A DNA stretch of 64,000 bases from Talpa occidentalis. Lineage: Eukaryota > Chordata > Mammalia > Eulipotyphla > Talpidae. The stretch lies in NCBI RefSeq assembly GCF_014898055.3, contig NW_023601433.1, positions 70,601,683 through 70,665,682 on the forward strand. The letters run 5' to 3'. The notes under the pieces were generated by a model. The model was not told where the DNA came from and made no database searches. It worked only from the letters and a program-made list of their open reading frames with translations. Every line of letters begins with the position of its first letter. The first letter of the stretch is position 1. Below are positions 26,840-37,106 of the stretch, in pieces. The position numbers and the translations under genes are program-made.

Positions 26840-26983
26840 CCAAGGCAAATTATTAGATTTGGAAGATTTCTATTATAAGGAATTTTTGCCCAGTCGTTCT
26901 GGACCAAAAGAACATAATCCTAGTTTCAAAGAACAAAGACCACACAGAGAACTCCAGAATCATTATTTTGAGGCTGATAAAAG
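26840..26983 (+). CDS. MYO3A: MYO3A coding exon (~exon 34): second espin-binding-type motif
   Basis: The 144-nt exon reads (S)[19 protein letters not shown], then [10 protein letters not shown] and [14 protein letters not shown]. The [11 protein letters not shown] block (window residues ~497-507) resembles YYYLLH in exon 32 in its paired aromatics and is probably the second ankyrin-binding motif for espin-1. Acceptor TTTACAG ends at 26839 and donor GTAATA starts at 26984. It leaves phase 2, completing Arg with the first base of the last exon. Confidence 0.94.
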
Positions 26984-27682
26984 GTAATAAGTACAACTTT
27001 AAAGTATTATATTTTCTATTTTGTATTTACAATCCCATTTCTAAAACACATTCATTTTATATATGGACTAATGGCAAAGCATTCTTACTGAATATTGCAT
27101 CTTATGTTTGAAATATTCAAAGTGAAAGCATAAATACTATATTAGGTAAATCAGACAGCCCAGTTTTTCTAACAAAATACCAGCATATACCTCTTTTCTT
27201 GATAAAATTATTATAGGACCTCTTTTTAAAAGTAACCCAGCTTGGATGATGAGTCCTATGGTCATCCTAATGATAAACCAAAAACCGTATCCAGCAATCT
27301 ATGTTTAAGCAATAACCAATGTAATTTTAATCACTTACTGGTTTCTAGGGTGTGCTATATAATTTCTTAGAATCATTGATATCAAACTAAAAAATATTTG
27401 GGAGATTCACATGGAAATACATACTTGGTATTTGGTTTCTCACTTTGCCATCAACTGTGTTTGACATTAGGTAACTTAAAACATTTATAGCTTACTTACT
27501 ACTTGGGGCCAGAGGGGAGCTTCTTTCCACAAAAACTTTTTCGTGAAACTTTGAAATGGAAGGTACATAAGAATATGGAAACATGGTATTCTAGAAATGT
27601 AAACAACGACAGGCAATAAAAACCCATTTTTCCAAAATCCTAGGTGGATCCCTGCAGCCCTCTCTTTTGCAGTGGGACGTGG

Positions 27683-27925
27683 TGGTTAAGAGGAAAGGTT
27701 TTTGAGTAAGGCAGTGTTAGAGTTGGATTCTGATTCTGCCACTTAAGAGTTGAGTGACCTCACTCTGTTACTCAACCTCTCTGAACTTCAATTTCCTCAT
27801 CTGCATAGGATTTACTAATAACTGCCTCACCAAGTTGTCACAGAGATGAAATGAAATGATCTGTGTAAAGCACTTAGCCCCAGATGTGGCATGGGAGGGT
27901 GTTCTATTAATGGTGGCAATTATCA
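27683..27925 (+). mobile_element. MIR SINE, sense
   Basis: Clear MIR landmarks in order: GTGGTTAAGAGGAAAGG (27681-27697), 'CTGATTCTGCCACTTA', 'GTGACCTCACTCTGTTACTC', 'AACTTCAATTTCCTCATCTG', and 'TGTAAAGCACTTAGC'. Confidence 0.9.
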
Positions 27926-28369
27926 AATTTACTTGCTTTTCCAGAATACATCTCAACTATGATTTCTGCTGTTTGTCTCCAGAGGGATATGTATTCTTCC
28001 ATCTGGGATCGAGAACTATAACATGTTGAAACTTAAGAGTTCTAGGCTAATCACAGAGCTCTAAACAGGAGAAAACCAAGTGACGGAAAGATTGAGTGGC
28101 TTGGTTAAGAGTCACACATTGAGTTAGGGAACTAAAATCCAAGATTTTGTACTCCCTACTCAAATTGCTTTTCACTGACTTGCCTGCTTTCCATTTTAAC
28201 AGCCCAGTCTCCCTGCTCTCTAGTATATTCTTCCTCTCCCCCCGCTGATGGACACACACCTGCTGTAAAAACATTTTATCCCTGAAACACTCTCTGACAT
28301 GTCAGTGGTGTCTATGAATGTGTAGTCAGTATCTACCAGAATAAGAAAACTCTGAAGGTTAGCAATAGT

Positions 28370-28560
28370 TGAATGCTTACTTTATGCTAGTCATGATGCT
28401 ATTATCTCATTTAATCTTCATAGCAACCTTGTAAATAGTTACTCTTATCGCCCCATTTTATAGCTTCAGATGCTAACTCTTACAAGTTTAGTGATAGCAA
28501 ATAGATAATAGTGATTGAGTTAGAATGTGAATACCAGCCTTTTGAAATTTAGAGCTGATG
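28370..28560 (-). mobile_element. MIR SINE, antisense
   Basis: 'TTATCTCATTTAATCTTCAT', 'GCAACCTTG' and 'CCCCATTTTATAG' in + orientation are the reverse complement of the MIR 3' half. Diverged. Confidence 0.75.
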
Positions 28561-29649
28561 AATTTACTGCTCTGCAATGGCTCCCCATGCAATGCCCCCT
28601 GCTGGATGTTTGAAGAAGGGGTGAATGTAAGGGTGCCTATGATGTGACCCTTCTGTCATAGGACCTTAACTCTGTCCAAGAAACTTAGCTCTAGAGGGCA
28701 AGTACATTGATCTAACAAAGTTAAACAAGCAACTCCAAGGGGGAAATAATATTTAAAAGAAAAACCACCAAACACAATAGATAATCCTTGGTAGAACCCT
28801 GGATTTAAAATAGAAAACAAAAACAAAACAAAATGTCTAAAGTACATTTTGGAATGGACTAGAGTTTTGGGTCATGGTGCTTTGGTGGTGGGCACACTAT
28901 GGCAATAACACCTGGGGTGGGGTCCTATATTCCCAAATGCAAACAATGATGTAAACCAACAGTACCTCAATTTTTTAAAAAATATGGAAAATAAGGTACA
29001 TTCTGGTATAATTAGAGAGATTTAATGCTAAGTATATGTTGGATGGTATTACAGAAAGGCATAGCATTAAATTATTATATAATAAATGTTTTATAATTTA
29101 CATTATACAAATGTATATTATAATGATAATGTACACATTATTAATACATAGTACACACAGGTACTGACATCACCCAGGAAGGTGATGGGCAAATCACACC
29201 AGGAAGGTATGAGCAAATCAGGGTCAACAGCAGTGATGAACTGAGTGCCTCATGAACATGAAGTGAATATAGCAGGTGACAGGTAGTGATCACAGAAGGC
29301 ATTTAGAGGAAAACAGGAGAACCGATGTTTCCTTACCTCCTCCTAAGATGGGCCTTGATGAGTACTACTGAGAGATGTGGGGTGTTTAAGGCCTAACCAG
29401 GTTTTAATTATGGCAAAGAGATATAATAAGGGTGGGAGGGGAGAAAAATAAAATGGAATAAGAATGCCTCGGTTAAGGAATAGGGGAATCATGAAAGAAT
29501 CAGCAGCAGAGAAAAGGAAACAGGCTACAGTGAGACAATATGAAATAAGTATCTTAAATGTAGCATAACCAAAACCTTTATCCCAGCCACCCCCAAAATA
29601 CATGCAGCTTTCCCTGGGTTATTAAAAGGTAACTCCATCCTTCCAGTTT

Positions 29650-30400
29650 TTTAAGCCAATGGCCTTGGATAGATTCTTGATTCCTTTCTTGATTCCAGCC
29701 TATCGGTGAATTCTTTCAGTTCTACCTTTCAGGTCAGACTGGTTCTTAACCTCCTCTGCAAACATGGTCCAAGCCACTCTCAGTCTTGCTGCGGCTGTTG
29801 AGTACCTCTTAGCGGCCTCCCCACTGCCACTTTGGCAGCATCCTTAGAGGAATCATCCCTCTATTCAGAGCTCTCCAGTGTCTTTCTCATTCTGTAAAAT
29901 TTAAGTCCTTGCACTGTTCCAAAAGCACTAAATTGTCTGCACACTGTTCCCCGCCTTCCTCCTGCTCTCACCCTTTGCTTTTCTGCCCTTGCTTATTCCA
30001 TTCAAGCCACAGTCACCTCCTTGCTGCTCCAGGAAGACCACACGCTATAGTCTTGGGACTTTTGCATTGGTAGACCTGTCATTCAGGAATGAGAAGTTTG
30101 CGTGGCTTATTTCTTCCCTTTGGACCTCCCCTCACATGTCACCTTAGCAGAGAGGCCTTTCCTAATAACCCTCTATGAAATTGCTTTTAAATACACACAC
30201 ACACACACACACACACCATCACACTTTCCTCATTAGCCTGCTTTTTTTTCCCCTTTGGCATCTCTGGCCACCTGGCATATAAAAGCTGTCTGTGGTCCCA
30301 CACGAGTGTATAAACCCCCTGAGAACAGGAGCTTTTTTTCACCTGTCACCTACATTGGTGGCTGGTACTTAGTAGGTGCTCCATGAATAAATGACCAAAT
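29650..30400 (+). mobile_element. L2 LINE 3' region, sense
   Basis: L2 landmarks in order: 'TTCCATTCAAGCCACAGTCA', 'CTTGCTGCTCCAGG', 'GGGACTTTTGCATTGG', 'ATGTCACCTTAGCAGAGAGG', 'CTTTCCTAATAACCC', 'CCCTGAGAACAGG' and 'AGTAGGTGCTCCATGAATAA'. It covers the 3' coding end and UTR of an L2 element. The AC repeat at 30193 is an internal expansion. Confidence 0.85.
30193..30216. repeat. (AC)12 microsatellite
   Basis: Uninterrupted AC dinucleotides inside the L2. Confidence 0.97.
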
Positions 30401-30939
30401 CTATGTAGCTGCATTTTAGGGAGCACCCACTCCTCCAGGCAAGCCACAGAATCAGAAGATAAATATAGGGGGGTTCCCAGCAGTGAGTTCTGCAAAGGTG
30501 GCCCAACAGCCTCATTGAAAGAGCCGATAGACACCACAGCTCCGTGTCACTCAGTGGCAGCTCAGATTTGGGGAAGCTATTTTTTAAAAGTGTTTTTCAT
30601 TGAGGTAGCATTGGTTGACAACACTGTATATGATTCAGAAGTATAGGTTTACACCTCTCCAGAGGAATGTCCCCACACCACACCCACCACATCGTCCTAG
30701 GAGATCTTTTTGAAAGAAACATTTGAGCTATATTAAAATGCAAGCTAAGCTCATCTTTCAGAAATACACCTTCTGATGCTTTACTTAGCTCTCAAAAATA
30801 CAAAGTCACCAGATTCCACTAGCCTTTCTGCTCCTCGACTCAGGAGAGTTTTGAAAATCTGCTGAGAAAATGATCACAGATATGTTTGGCCGCTGTCCTG
30901 TTTTGAATGCACCATTTTCAGTGCCCACAGCAGTGGGCA

Positions 30940-31340
30940 GGAGGTGTGGGAAAGCGACCAGCCTGACGGGTGGGAGGGGTTGCGTTGTGGCGGGTGGCGC
31001 AGGCAACGCTTGGGCCCTGGGTCTCGTTCGCAGGTGCTGGGCAGCAGAGAGCAGGGAAGAGGAGGACCCGCGCGCAGCCAATCCCTTCGACTACCGGAGA
31101 CTCCTGCGTAAAACCTCCCAGCGTCGGCGCCTGGTCCAGCAATAGCAGCCCTGCCTCTGCAAGTCCACAGCCGCGGGAATAGTCCGGGACTGCGTGACTG
31201 CACGCGCCCAAGGGGGAGACCTCAGGTGCTGCCACACCAAACGCCAAAGCCATGCCACTGACCTTCGCATGGACTGCCCCTGCGCTGGCCCCTCGCGTGC
31301 CCGGGCCTGCCTTCCAGGCTGCGGACCTGGAGAACTGGGG
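30940..31340. promoter_or_regulatory. CpG-rich cluster over the last MYO3A exon
   Basis: A local cluster of CpGs in otherwise CpG-poor DNA, spanning the end of the last intron, the terminal coding exon and the start of the 3' UTR. It includes a CCAAT box (GCAGCCAATCCC, ~31,076). It lies ~4.8 kb upstream of the GAD2 start codon. Whether it is a promoter is unknown; part of the CpG content is arginine codons in the exon. Confidence 0.5.
31034..31145 (+). CDS. MYO3A: MYO3A terminal coding exon (~exon 35) with stop
   Basis: It completes Arg and reads [20 protein letters not shown], then [16 protein letters not shown] and the stop TAG (31143-31145). The last ~22 residues ([19 protein letters not shown], window residues 558-576) are tail homology domain II, the basic motor-independent actin-binding site that lets MYO3A concentrate at filopodial and stereocilium tips. 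Acceptor TTCGCAG ends at 31033. The exon is CpG-rich, unlike all earlier MYO3A exons. The human sequence aligns along its whole length. Confidence 0.96.
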
Positions 31341-31690
31341 AAGCTCCGGCTGTCACCTGGCCACGCTCTCACCAGCCCACTAATTGGGCATTCTTGTCCT
31401 TGTCTCCAATGTATTTCTTTGTTCACTTATTGTAACTCCCCTTCTGTGGGCCAAGCTGCGCCTCCATACGCACTGACCTCTCTTATTTTGGGTGACTTAA
31501 AATTTCTCTGCTTTCTTGGAAACCACTCTCCGGAGAGAGGTCAGACGGGTTAATTCCAGAGAAAAGAACAAAGCCCCCAACGGAGGGGTTAGGAGGGGAG
31601 GGAACAGAGTGGGACTCTGAGGAACTTGATCGCAAACTTGCACTTTGCCGTCAGTTGGCTTTTAGGGTTACTAAATAAAGTGCCTTGGAA
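31146..31690 (+). other. MYO3A: MYO3A 3' UTR (predicted)
   Basis: Runs from the stop codon to ~11-20 nt past the AATAAA at 31,674, giving about 530-545 nt. The first ~200 nt are CpG-rich. The true cleavage site cannot be read from sequence. Confidence 0.7.
31674..31679 (+). terminator. MYO3A: Polyadenylation signal AATAAA for MYO3A
   Basis: A canonical hexamer in TTACTAAATAAAGTGCC, 529 nt after the stop codon. A T-rich stretch (31,700-31,727) and a GT-rich stretch (GGGGGTGGGGGTGTGTGAGG, ~31,759-31,778) downstream suit the cleavage factors. Confidence 0.75.
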
Positions 31691-31926
31691 AGTCCCTGGC
31701 TTTCTGGGCTGTTTCTCTTTAAAATCCTTTAGGTGCAGTTTCCTGCTACTGTAGACTTGGGGGTGGGGGTGTGTGAGGAGGTGTTGAGGTGCCTTCTGTG
31801 TGCTAGGAACCCCGGGCCAGCCATCCCAAACTGGAGAGAGAGAGCTAAGTTAAAATCCTGTACTTGCTACAGAAATGCTGCCTCCAGGCAAATCTTCAAA
31901 TTCTCCCCAAGCCAGCGCACCCGTGT

Positions 31927-31954
<28 letters not shown>
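31927..31954. repeat. (AC)14 microsatellite
   Basis: Uninterrupted AC dinucleotides in the intergenic DNA. Confidence 0.97.
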
Positions 31955-31958
<4 letters not shown>

Positions 31959-33309
31959 CCCACGTGGCTTCCTTTAGTCCCACCTCTGAATTGAACTGTC
32001 AGGATTTTTTTAGGTTCTACTAAGGCAAATTTGGCGGCTACCTTTGCTGCTCCGAAATTTGGTGCGTTTAAGATGGAGGGGAGGGCGGTGGGCAGGCAGA
32101 AGTTTGCATGGCATGGTTGGCCGCTTGCTGTTTGAAGCCGCAGGTTAAGCTCTGGTATGCAGTTGCCCCCTTTCACATCTACTCGACCTGGAGAGGGTGA
32201 GCAAGGCCGGCACAGTGGGTTCCCCGACGACCGAATTGGGGGAAGGGACGGGTGCTTGTCCCTTTTGCAGATATTCTCAGGACAGCACTCAGGGCACAGC
32301 CAGGAGACTTTGGGGACATATTCCAGGAGAGTGAGGGCTCATGCAGCCGGCGTGTTTTGCCATTTTCCCACTGGGTAACGTTCTCTCCAACCTTAAGAGT
32401 TGGCGGTGAAAGATTCCTGGCGATGCTTGGTGCACCCTCTTCATGTTACGAATGAAACTTGCGGGAAGGGAAACACCTCACCATGACAGTGCTGAACTCT
32501 GAATACAAGTGCATTCTAGGCCCTGCTTTTTCCCCCCAGGGCTGGAGCCAAGGCCTCAGCTGGGGGTTGGGTCCCCCCAAGGGAGGACCCAACCCGCGAA
32601 CAGTTTCCACCCCTGCTGAGCCAACTGACAGTGCAGCTGTGGCGGACTACAGAGCTTGCCCTGGCCCAGACACCAACAAAACCAGAGCGACAGGGCGCTC
32701 GCTGTATGCTAGCTGTGGTGCGGTATGGTGGGGGTGGGGGTAATACCTGTAACCCAGTGATCCAGCCCCCTCCGCCTCTGCCCCCACCGGTCCACCCAGC
32801 ACCTGATTTTGAGTGGGAAAATTCGAGCTCCGCTTGTTTCCCAGGTCCCTTTTTCAGTCCAGGCTTCCGAAGTGGCCTCTGCAATCCAGAACCGGTTCTT
32901 GCCTTGCTGGATGCAGAGGGAACAGACTCCACCTTCTCTTTAAAGTGGAACTGGAAACAAGAATGGCAAACTCTTGGTGAAAGGTTTCAATTCTTTTGTT
33001 TCCCTTTTTTTCTTTAGATTTCTTTGTTTTCTCTGCTTTCCATCTTCCCTTCTTCCTCTGTTCTGCAACATTTAACAATGGGAGGACAAAAAGGGACAAC
33101 TTGCACCAAACACTTTTCTTTGACACCCCTGCAAGGCAATCTCTGGATAAAGCACAGACAAGAGATTGGTCAACCTAGGAAGCTGGACCCAGCGGGTGGC
33201 CCCCCGGGATGGTGGGTCTCTGTCCAGAGCTCCTTATTGGAGGAAGCGCCTTCCAAAGCTTTTCCCCAGCACTGGCCCGCCTCCCGTTCCCATTCGGGGC
33301 TGCCTCCTT

Positions 33310-33560
33310 TGTGAACTAATGACTGTAATTATTACCTCCCTGAGCTCCTTTGTTATCTCCTACCCCTAGCCTGAGAACAGGGGGAGTGGGCTCTTTTTGC
33401 AAAATCAAAGTCTTTATAAAGCAAATTGCCGTCTAGGGAGGGACAACGCTAAAGAAAGACAAATCAAATCCCCGTATGCATCTGAAGTAGGGTGTGTTAT
33501 TTTTTTTTAAATGTAAATTCCACCATTAAAGTCGAGGTACTCCGAATCTGTGCAAGAGTT
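33310..33560. promoter_or_regulatory. Candidate GAD2 proximal enhancer (homeodomain and SOX-type sites)
   Basis: An AT-richer island inside GC-rich flanks, ~2.4-2.6 kb upstream of the GAD2 ATG. It has a homeodomain core TAATTA (33326-33331), a SOX-type CTTTGTT (33348-33354) and a TATAAA (33415-33420) within 100 bp. DLX homeodomain proteins are known activators of Gad genes in forebrain GABAergic cells. The call is inference from motif clustering. Confidence 0.3.
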
Positions 33561-35239
33561 AATGGAATTTAACAGCTTTTGAGCTCCGTCCGTTTAAAAA
33601 AATAATAACCTGTTAAATCCAGGCGTTGGGAATTCTGCCTTCGGGGTTTCCTGGGTGTTCCCCCTTGCTTTAAAGAACCTGGATGTTTTCGATCACTCAT
33701 CCACGTAGACAAATTCAGGAACCCTGGCCTGCTTGCTTTAAGGGAAACATTTGCAGGATGTGATACGGATTTAAACAAAGAACTGGTTTCTGCGACAGCC
33801 AAATGCAGCTGGAGCAAGAGCTGTGGAACTCTCCAGCCCACGGCGCACACCGCCCAACCGTCAAGTCTTCACTCTCCCGGGGTTGCTGCTACCTGAGTTC
33901 AGCTGGACCGTCTGAGCCGTGAGCGCGGGGAAGAGGCCTGGGTACGTGTCCACCGCGCTCCCGCGCATCCTGGTGCAGTCCCTGCGCCAATGCTATGGCA
34001 GGACCCAGCCGTCGCCCTTCTCAGCCTCACGCCCAGCCCCAGGCTGGCTGGGCTGAAGGGCTGCAAAACTTCCCTCTCCGACGGATGCCGCACGTGGTAA
34101 GAGCCCAGAGCTTTACTGACTAGGCCCCCGCGTGTTCGGGAGCAGAAGATTTGGGCCACTCCTGGCCCCCACGACACAATCCTAAGTGAGGGTGGAGGTG
34201 TGCTACCCGAGACTGAGGATCCGTGGGTCTTTGCTTTGGCAACAGCTTTACTGACTTGGTTCGGAAGGTCAGAGAAGCAATGGCTGGAGAACATAATGGA
34301 AAAGAAACGCGCGCACCCAAGGAGAGCAGCAGGCCCGGGAATGCACGCCGCCGGAGGCCCTGCGCAGACCCTTCCCGCCCGGCTCCCTCTCGCCTTCTCT
34401 CGACCCCCAGAGCAGCAAGGAGTGGTTGAGGTTGGTCTCCACCGCGGAGAGAACGCGACCGAACTCAGCCGGCCCCAGCTTCTCAGTGCGCCCTCCCTTT
34501 GTTTACCAGCTTTTAGGGGAAAAACGTTATCAGAGAGATTCTTTCTCTTTTCTTTTTCAGGAAAGACCTCAGAAATAGCGAATCCCGCTCCCTCCCCCCA
34601 CCCACCAGTCTCTCCAGGGGATTCTTGATTTGGGGCTGCGGCTGTGGTGTGGGGCTGAATCATTGGCCTGTGGCCTATTAAAAAAGCGAGGGCCAAGCAG
34701 GCGATACCTTCTTTCTACATCAGATTTGGAAAATGCAGATTGCTCAGATTGGGAAACTATGCACACCTCCCACGCACGCACTGGCTCCCGTCACAACTAA
34801 ACTGCGGGTTCGTCCACGGCTCCGCCCGCCAAGGTCACCAAATGACCCGCTCCCATCTCCCTGCAGCCGTCAATCCTGCCGGCTCAGGCTGCCCTCCCGA
34901 ACCTCCTTTTTAGAAGTTTCCATTCGTTTTATTTTTCTCCCGGCCCGAGGTCCTCGGTATTAGACTCCAGCATGGATTTTAATTTCCACAATCAGCAGCC
35001 TTTCTCCCCAGTCGTCAGTTAGACCCTAGACGGTAGTTCCCACCACCGCGTGTTCCGAAGCGCTGGAATGGTTCGTCCCCGGGGACCCTGCGGCTGGCTA
35101 GGCAGGCTTTTGGCTCCATTAAGGAGCTGAAATGAGCCCATTAGGGCGCACGCGCCCTTCCCCACGTTCCCCAGCCAAGCTCGCCAAACGCTCAAGATTC
35201 CGGCCTGGCTGCGGGAGCTCTCGAGGTCACAGCGACCTC

Positions 35240-35269
35240 GGCACTGGCTTAGAAGAAGGCGGTGCTGAA
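35240..35269 (-). promoter_or_regulatory. Possible REST/NRSF (RE1-like) split site
   Basis: GGTGCTGAA (35261-35269) equals the reverse complement of the RE1 left half-site, and GGCACTGGCT (35240-35249) matches the other half-site at about 7 of 10 positions. The gap is wider than canonical. REST represses many neuronal genes outside neurons, so a site ~660 nt upstream of the GAD2 ATG would make sense. Weak without a matrix scan. Confidence 0.25.
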
Positions 35270-35835
35270 ACCGCGCCTTCTTACCCGCAGCGAAAACCAA
35301 ACCTCAAACTGTACGCCACCCGATGCAAACACTAAACTCGTGTCACCCTTCTCCCTGGCCAAGGTCTCTAATTTATCCCCGCTGAGGTCGGAGCGCAACC
35401 AGCCGCGTTAGCACCCTGGACAGCGCACGCGGGCCTGCGGGGGCCGCCTGCGCTCAGTCCTCGCGCCCTCCCGGGGTTCGCCCGCACGCCTCCCACCCCC
35501 TCACTCTGACTACAGCTTGTGCGCACTGTCTGCCTCGCACCCTCACGATTCAACTCCCTCCCTCTCCCCTATTTCCCCTTCACCGCCCCCTCATCCATCC
35601 TTATTGGGCTGCCTCTCCTTCTAAATCAATCGGACGCGCGGCTCTTCTCATCCCCTGGCTCAGAGCGGGGACCTTTCGGTCCTCCTTATTTACCTCTACA
35701 GTTTTCAGATTGCTGCCACGTCTCTAAGCCGTGACCCTAACCCACAGGCACATGCACTCGCAGACACGCACGTTTCCTGTCCCTGTGTGACACCCACCCT
35801 CCGCCGCGGGTCCGCGCGCGCTGCCCTCCTCGCGC

Positions 35836-35857
35836 CACACACACGCGCGCGCGCGCA
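35836..35857. repeat. Alternating AC/GC tract in the GAD2 5' region
   Basis: (AC)4-5 followed by ~6 CG units: alternating purine-pyrimidine DNA able to adopt Z-form, ~70 nt upstream of the GAD2 start codon. Confidence 0.85.
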
Positions 35858-35926
35858 GGGCCGAGCCCAGGACAGCTCGCCGGCAGTTTGCACTCGCAAG
35901 CGACCTGCTCCGGTCTCGCAGCGCCG

Positions 35927-36002
35927 ATGGCATCTCCTGGCTCCGGCTTTTGGTCCTTTGGGTCTGAAGACGGCTCCGGGGATCCTGAGAATCCGGGCAC
36001 AG
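35927..36002 (+). CDS. GAD2: GAD2 exon 1: N-terminal regulatory segment
   Basis: The start ATG lies in GCGCCGATGG; G at +4 is favourable, C at -3 is not. The exon encodes MASPGSGFWSFGSEDGSG and DPENPGT (residues 1-25) plus one base of codon 26. Ser3, Ser6, Ser10 and Ser13, the phosphorylation cluster described for GAD65, are all present. This segment sits in the cytosol and helps direct reversible membrane association. Donor GTAGGA starts at 36003. The start is chosen because the product matches the known N-terminus and no upstream in-frame ATG follows the last stop. Confidence 0.97.
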
Positions 36003-36713
36003 GTAGGAGAGACTACACCTGCAGCAGGCGAGCTTTACCGGCGGACTGGGGGTTTTCTGGGCTAGGGGAAAGACGGAAGGAGGTTTTTCCACCTGCAACA
36101 GGAAACTTCAGACGATTTGCCCTTTCTCCGGGCAGGTCCGATAGCCCCAGAGACCAAGCCCCCCTACAGTTCTTTACCCCCCGGGGAGACACCCAAAGAG
36201 TCTCGGGAGGGCCCCTTGCGCTGCATCTGAGAGACACCCAAGGAAGGCAGCGTCTCCTTGACACTGAATTCCGTGGCTTTGGGGCACTGGCACCATGTTG
36301 GTGCCTGGACCCTGGAGAGGGATCGGATGGCTGGGGTGAAAGGAAAATGGGGAAGGAGAGAGGAGTCTTGGTCTAGGAGAAGATGCTAAGCGAAACCGAC
36401 AGCCTCGGTGTCGAGGAAAGTCGCCCGAGCAAGGTAGGGAGGGGAGTTAGCCTGCGCCGGTTAGCACCGTAGTAAATAACTACAGGGGCCGCGGATAAAT
36501 GGGAGAGGAAGGGAAGGGCTTCTCCTTGGGAAACAAATCAGCGACCAGAGGGCTGGAAGGGCCCCCAGGCTCCCGCGCACCTAGCGCACCTGCCGGCTTG
36601 TGCCGAGCCCCGACCCCGCGAATGTTGTCGTTGTTTACATAAAAGGAAATTTCACACGTTCGCCTGCACTTCTCTTTCTGTCTCTCTGTCCTCCTGCCCG
36701 TCTTTCCTTGCAG
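36003..36713 (+). other. GAD2: GAD2 intron 1
   Basis: 711 nt, CpG-rich, with no repeat. It ends with a long pyrimidine tract (CTCTTTCTGTCTCTCTGTCC...) and CAG. Confidence 0.85.
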
Positions 36714-36773
36714 CGAGAGCCTGGTGTCAGGTAGCCCAGAAGTTCACCGGCGGCATTGGGAACAAACTGTGCG
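36714..36773 (+). CDS. GAD2: GAD2 exon 2: palmitoylation cysteines
   Basis: The 60-nt exon gives ARAWCQVAQKFTGGIGNKLC (residues 26-45) and enters and leaves in phase 1. It holds Cys30 and Cys45, the two residues palmitoylated in GAD65 (ZDHHC17/HIP14 is the described enzyme) that trap the protein on Golgi-derived and synaptic vesicle membranes. Both cysteines are at their expected numbers. Acceptor CTTGCAG ends at 36713 and donor GTGAGC starts at 36774. Confidence 0.97.
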
Positions 36774-36956
36774 GTGAGCGCCCGCGGCCCGGGGGAGGTG
36801 GATGGATAGGGCCCGACGCCTCGGGGGCCGCGGGAACAAAGCCCCTTCTCGCGCTCAAACTACCAGCCGAGGCGGGGGGTTCTCGGCAGGGGGTGGGCTG
36901 GGACCCGGGGCGCCGGGGGCGACTGAGCGAGGCGCGTGCTCGGTGTCCTTGACCAG

Positions 36957-37106
36957 CCCTGCTCTACGGAGACGCGGAGAAGCCGGCGGAGAGCGGCGGG
37001 AGCGAGCCCCCGCGGGCCACCTCGCGGAAGGCCGCCTGCGCCTGCGACCAGAAGCCGTGCAGCTGCCCCAAAGCGGACGTCAACTATGCTTTTCTGCACG
37101 CAACAG
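36957..37106 (+). CDS. GAD2: GAD2 exon 3: Cys-rich linker
   Basis: Encodes residues 46-95: ALLYGDAEKPAESGGSEPPR, then ATSRKAACACDQKPCSCPKA, then DVNYAFLHAT. A second cysteine group (Cys73, 75, 80, 82) follows the Pro/Ser/Gly-rich linker. From memory, human has ...SQPPRAAARK... and CSCSKVD, so this genome differs at residues 62, 67-68, 83 and 85. This is the variable N-terminal part; from DVNYAF onward the protein is nearly invariant. The preceding intron is only 183 nt (36774-36956). Acceptor GACCAG ends at 36956 and donor GTAAAG starts at 37107. Confidence 0.96.

Larger units (their letters stand above)
26984..31033 (+). other. MYO3A: MYO3A last intron (~34)
   Basis: 4,050 nt. It holds two MIR fossils (27683-27925 sense, 28370-28560 antisense), a long L2 (29650-30400) with an AC microsatellite, and a possible short L1 3' end near 30,575-30,700. 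The last ~100 nt are CpG-rich and belong to the CpG cluster over the terminal exon. Confidence 0.75.
31691..35400. other. MYO3A-GAD2 intergenic region
   Basis: About 4 kb between the MYO3A polyadenylation signal and the probable GAD2 5' UTR. It is moderately to strongly GC-rich, almost free of interspersed repeats apart from an AC microsatellite at 31927-31954, and it grades into the GAD2 CpG island from ~33,800. Several long open frames on both strands follow from the low stop-codon density of GC-rich DNA and match no protein I know. Lack of repeats suggests regulatory constraint. Confidence 0.7.

Noticed and set aside
30575..30700. Possible L1 3' UTR fragment ('TTCATTGAGGTAGCATTGG')
   Set aside because: Only a loose resemblance over ~100 bp; not enough to list as a feature.
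33899..34696. 265-codon open frame on the minus strand in the GAD2 upstream region
   Set aside because: It lies in CpG-island DNA where stop codons are scarce, overlaps other long frames on both strands, and its product matches no family I know. Antisense transcription is possible, but coding is unsupported.
35888..35926. In-frame extension of GAD2 upstream of the ATG
   Set aside because: The frame is open for 13 codons but begins at a TTG, not an ATG. The annotated start reproduces the known GAD65 N-terminus and puts Cys30 and Cys45 at their correct numbers.
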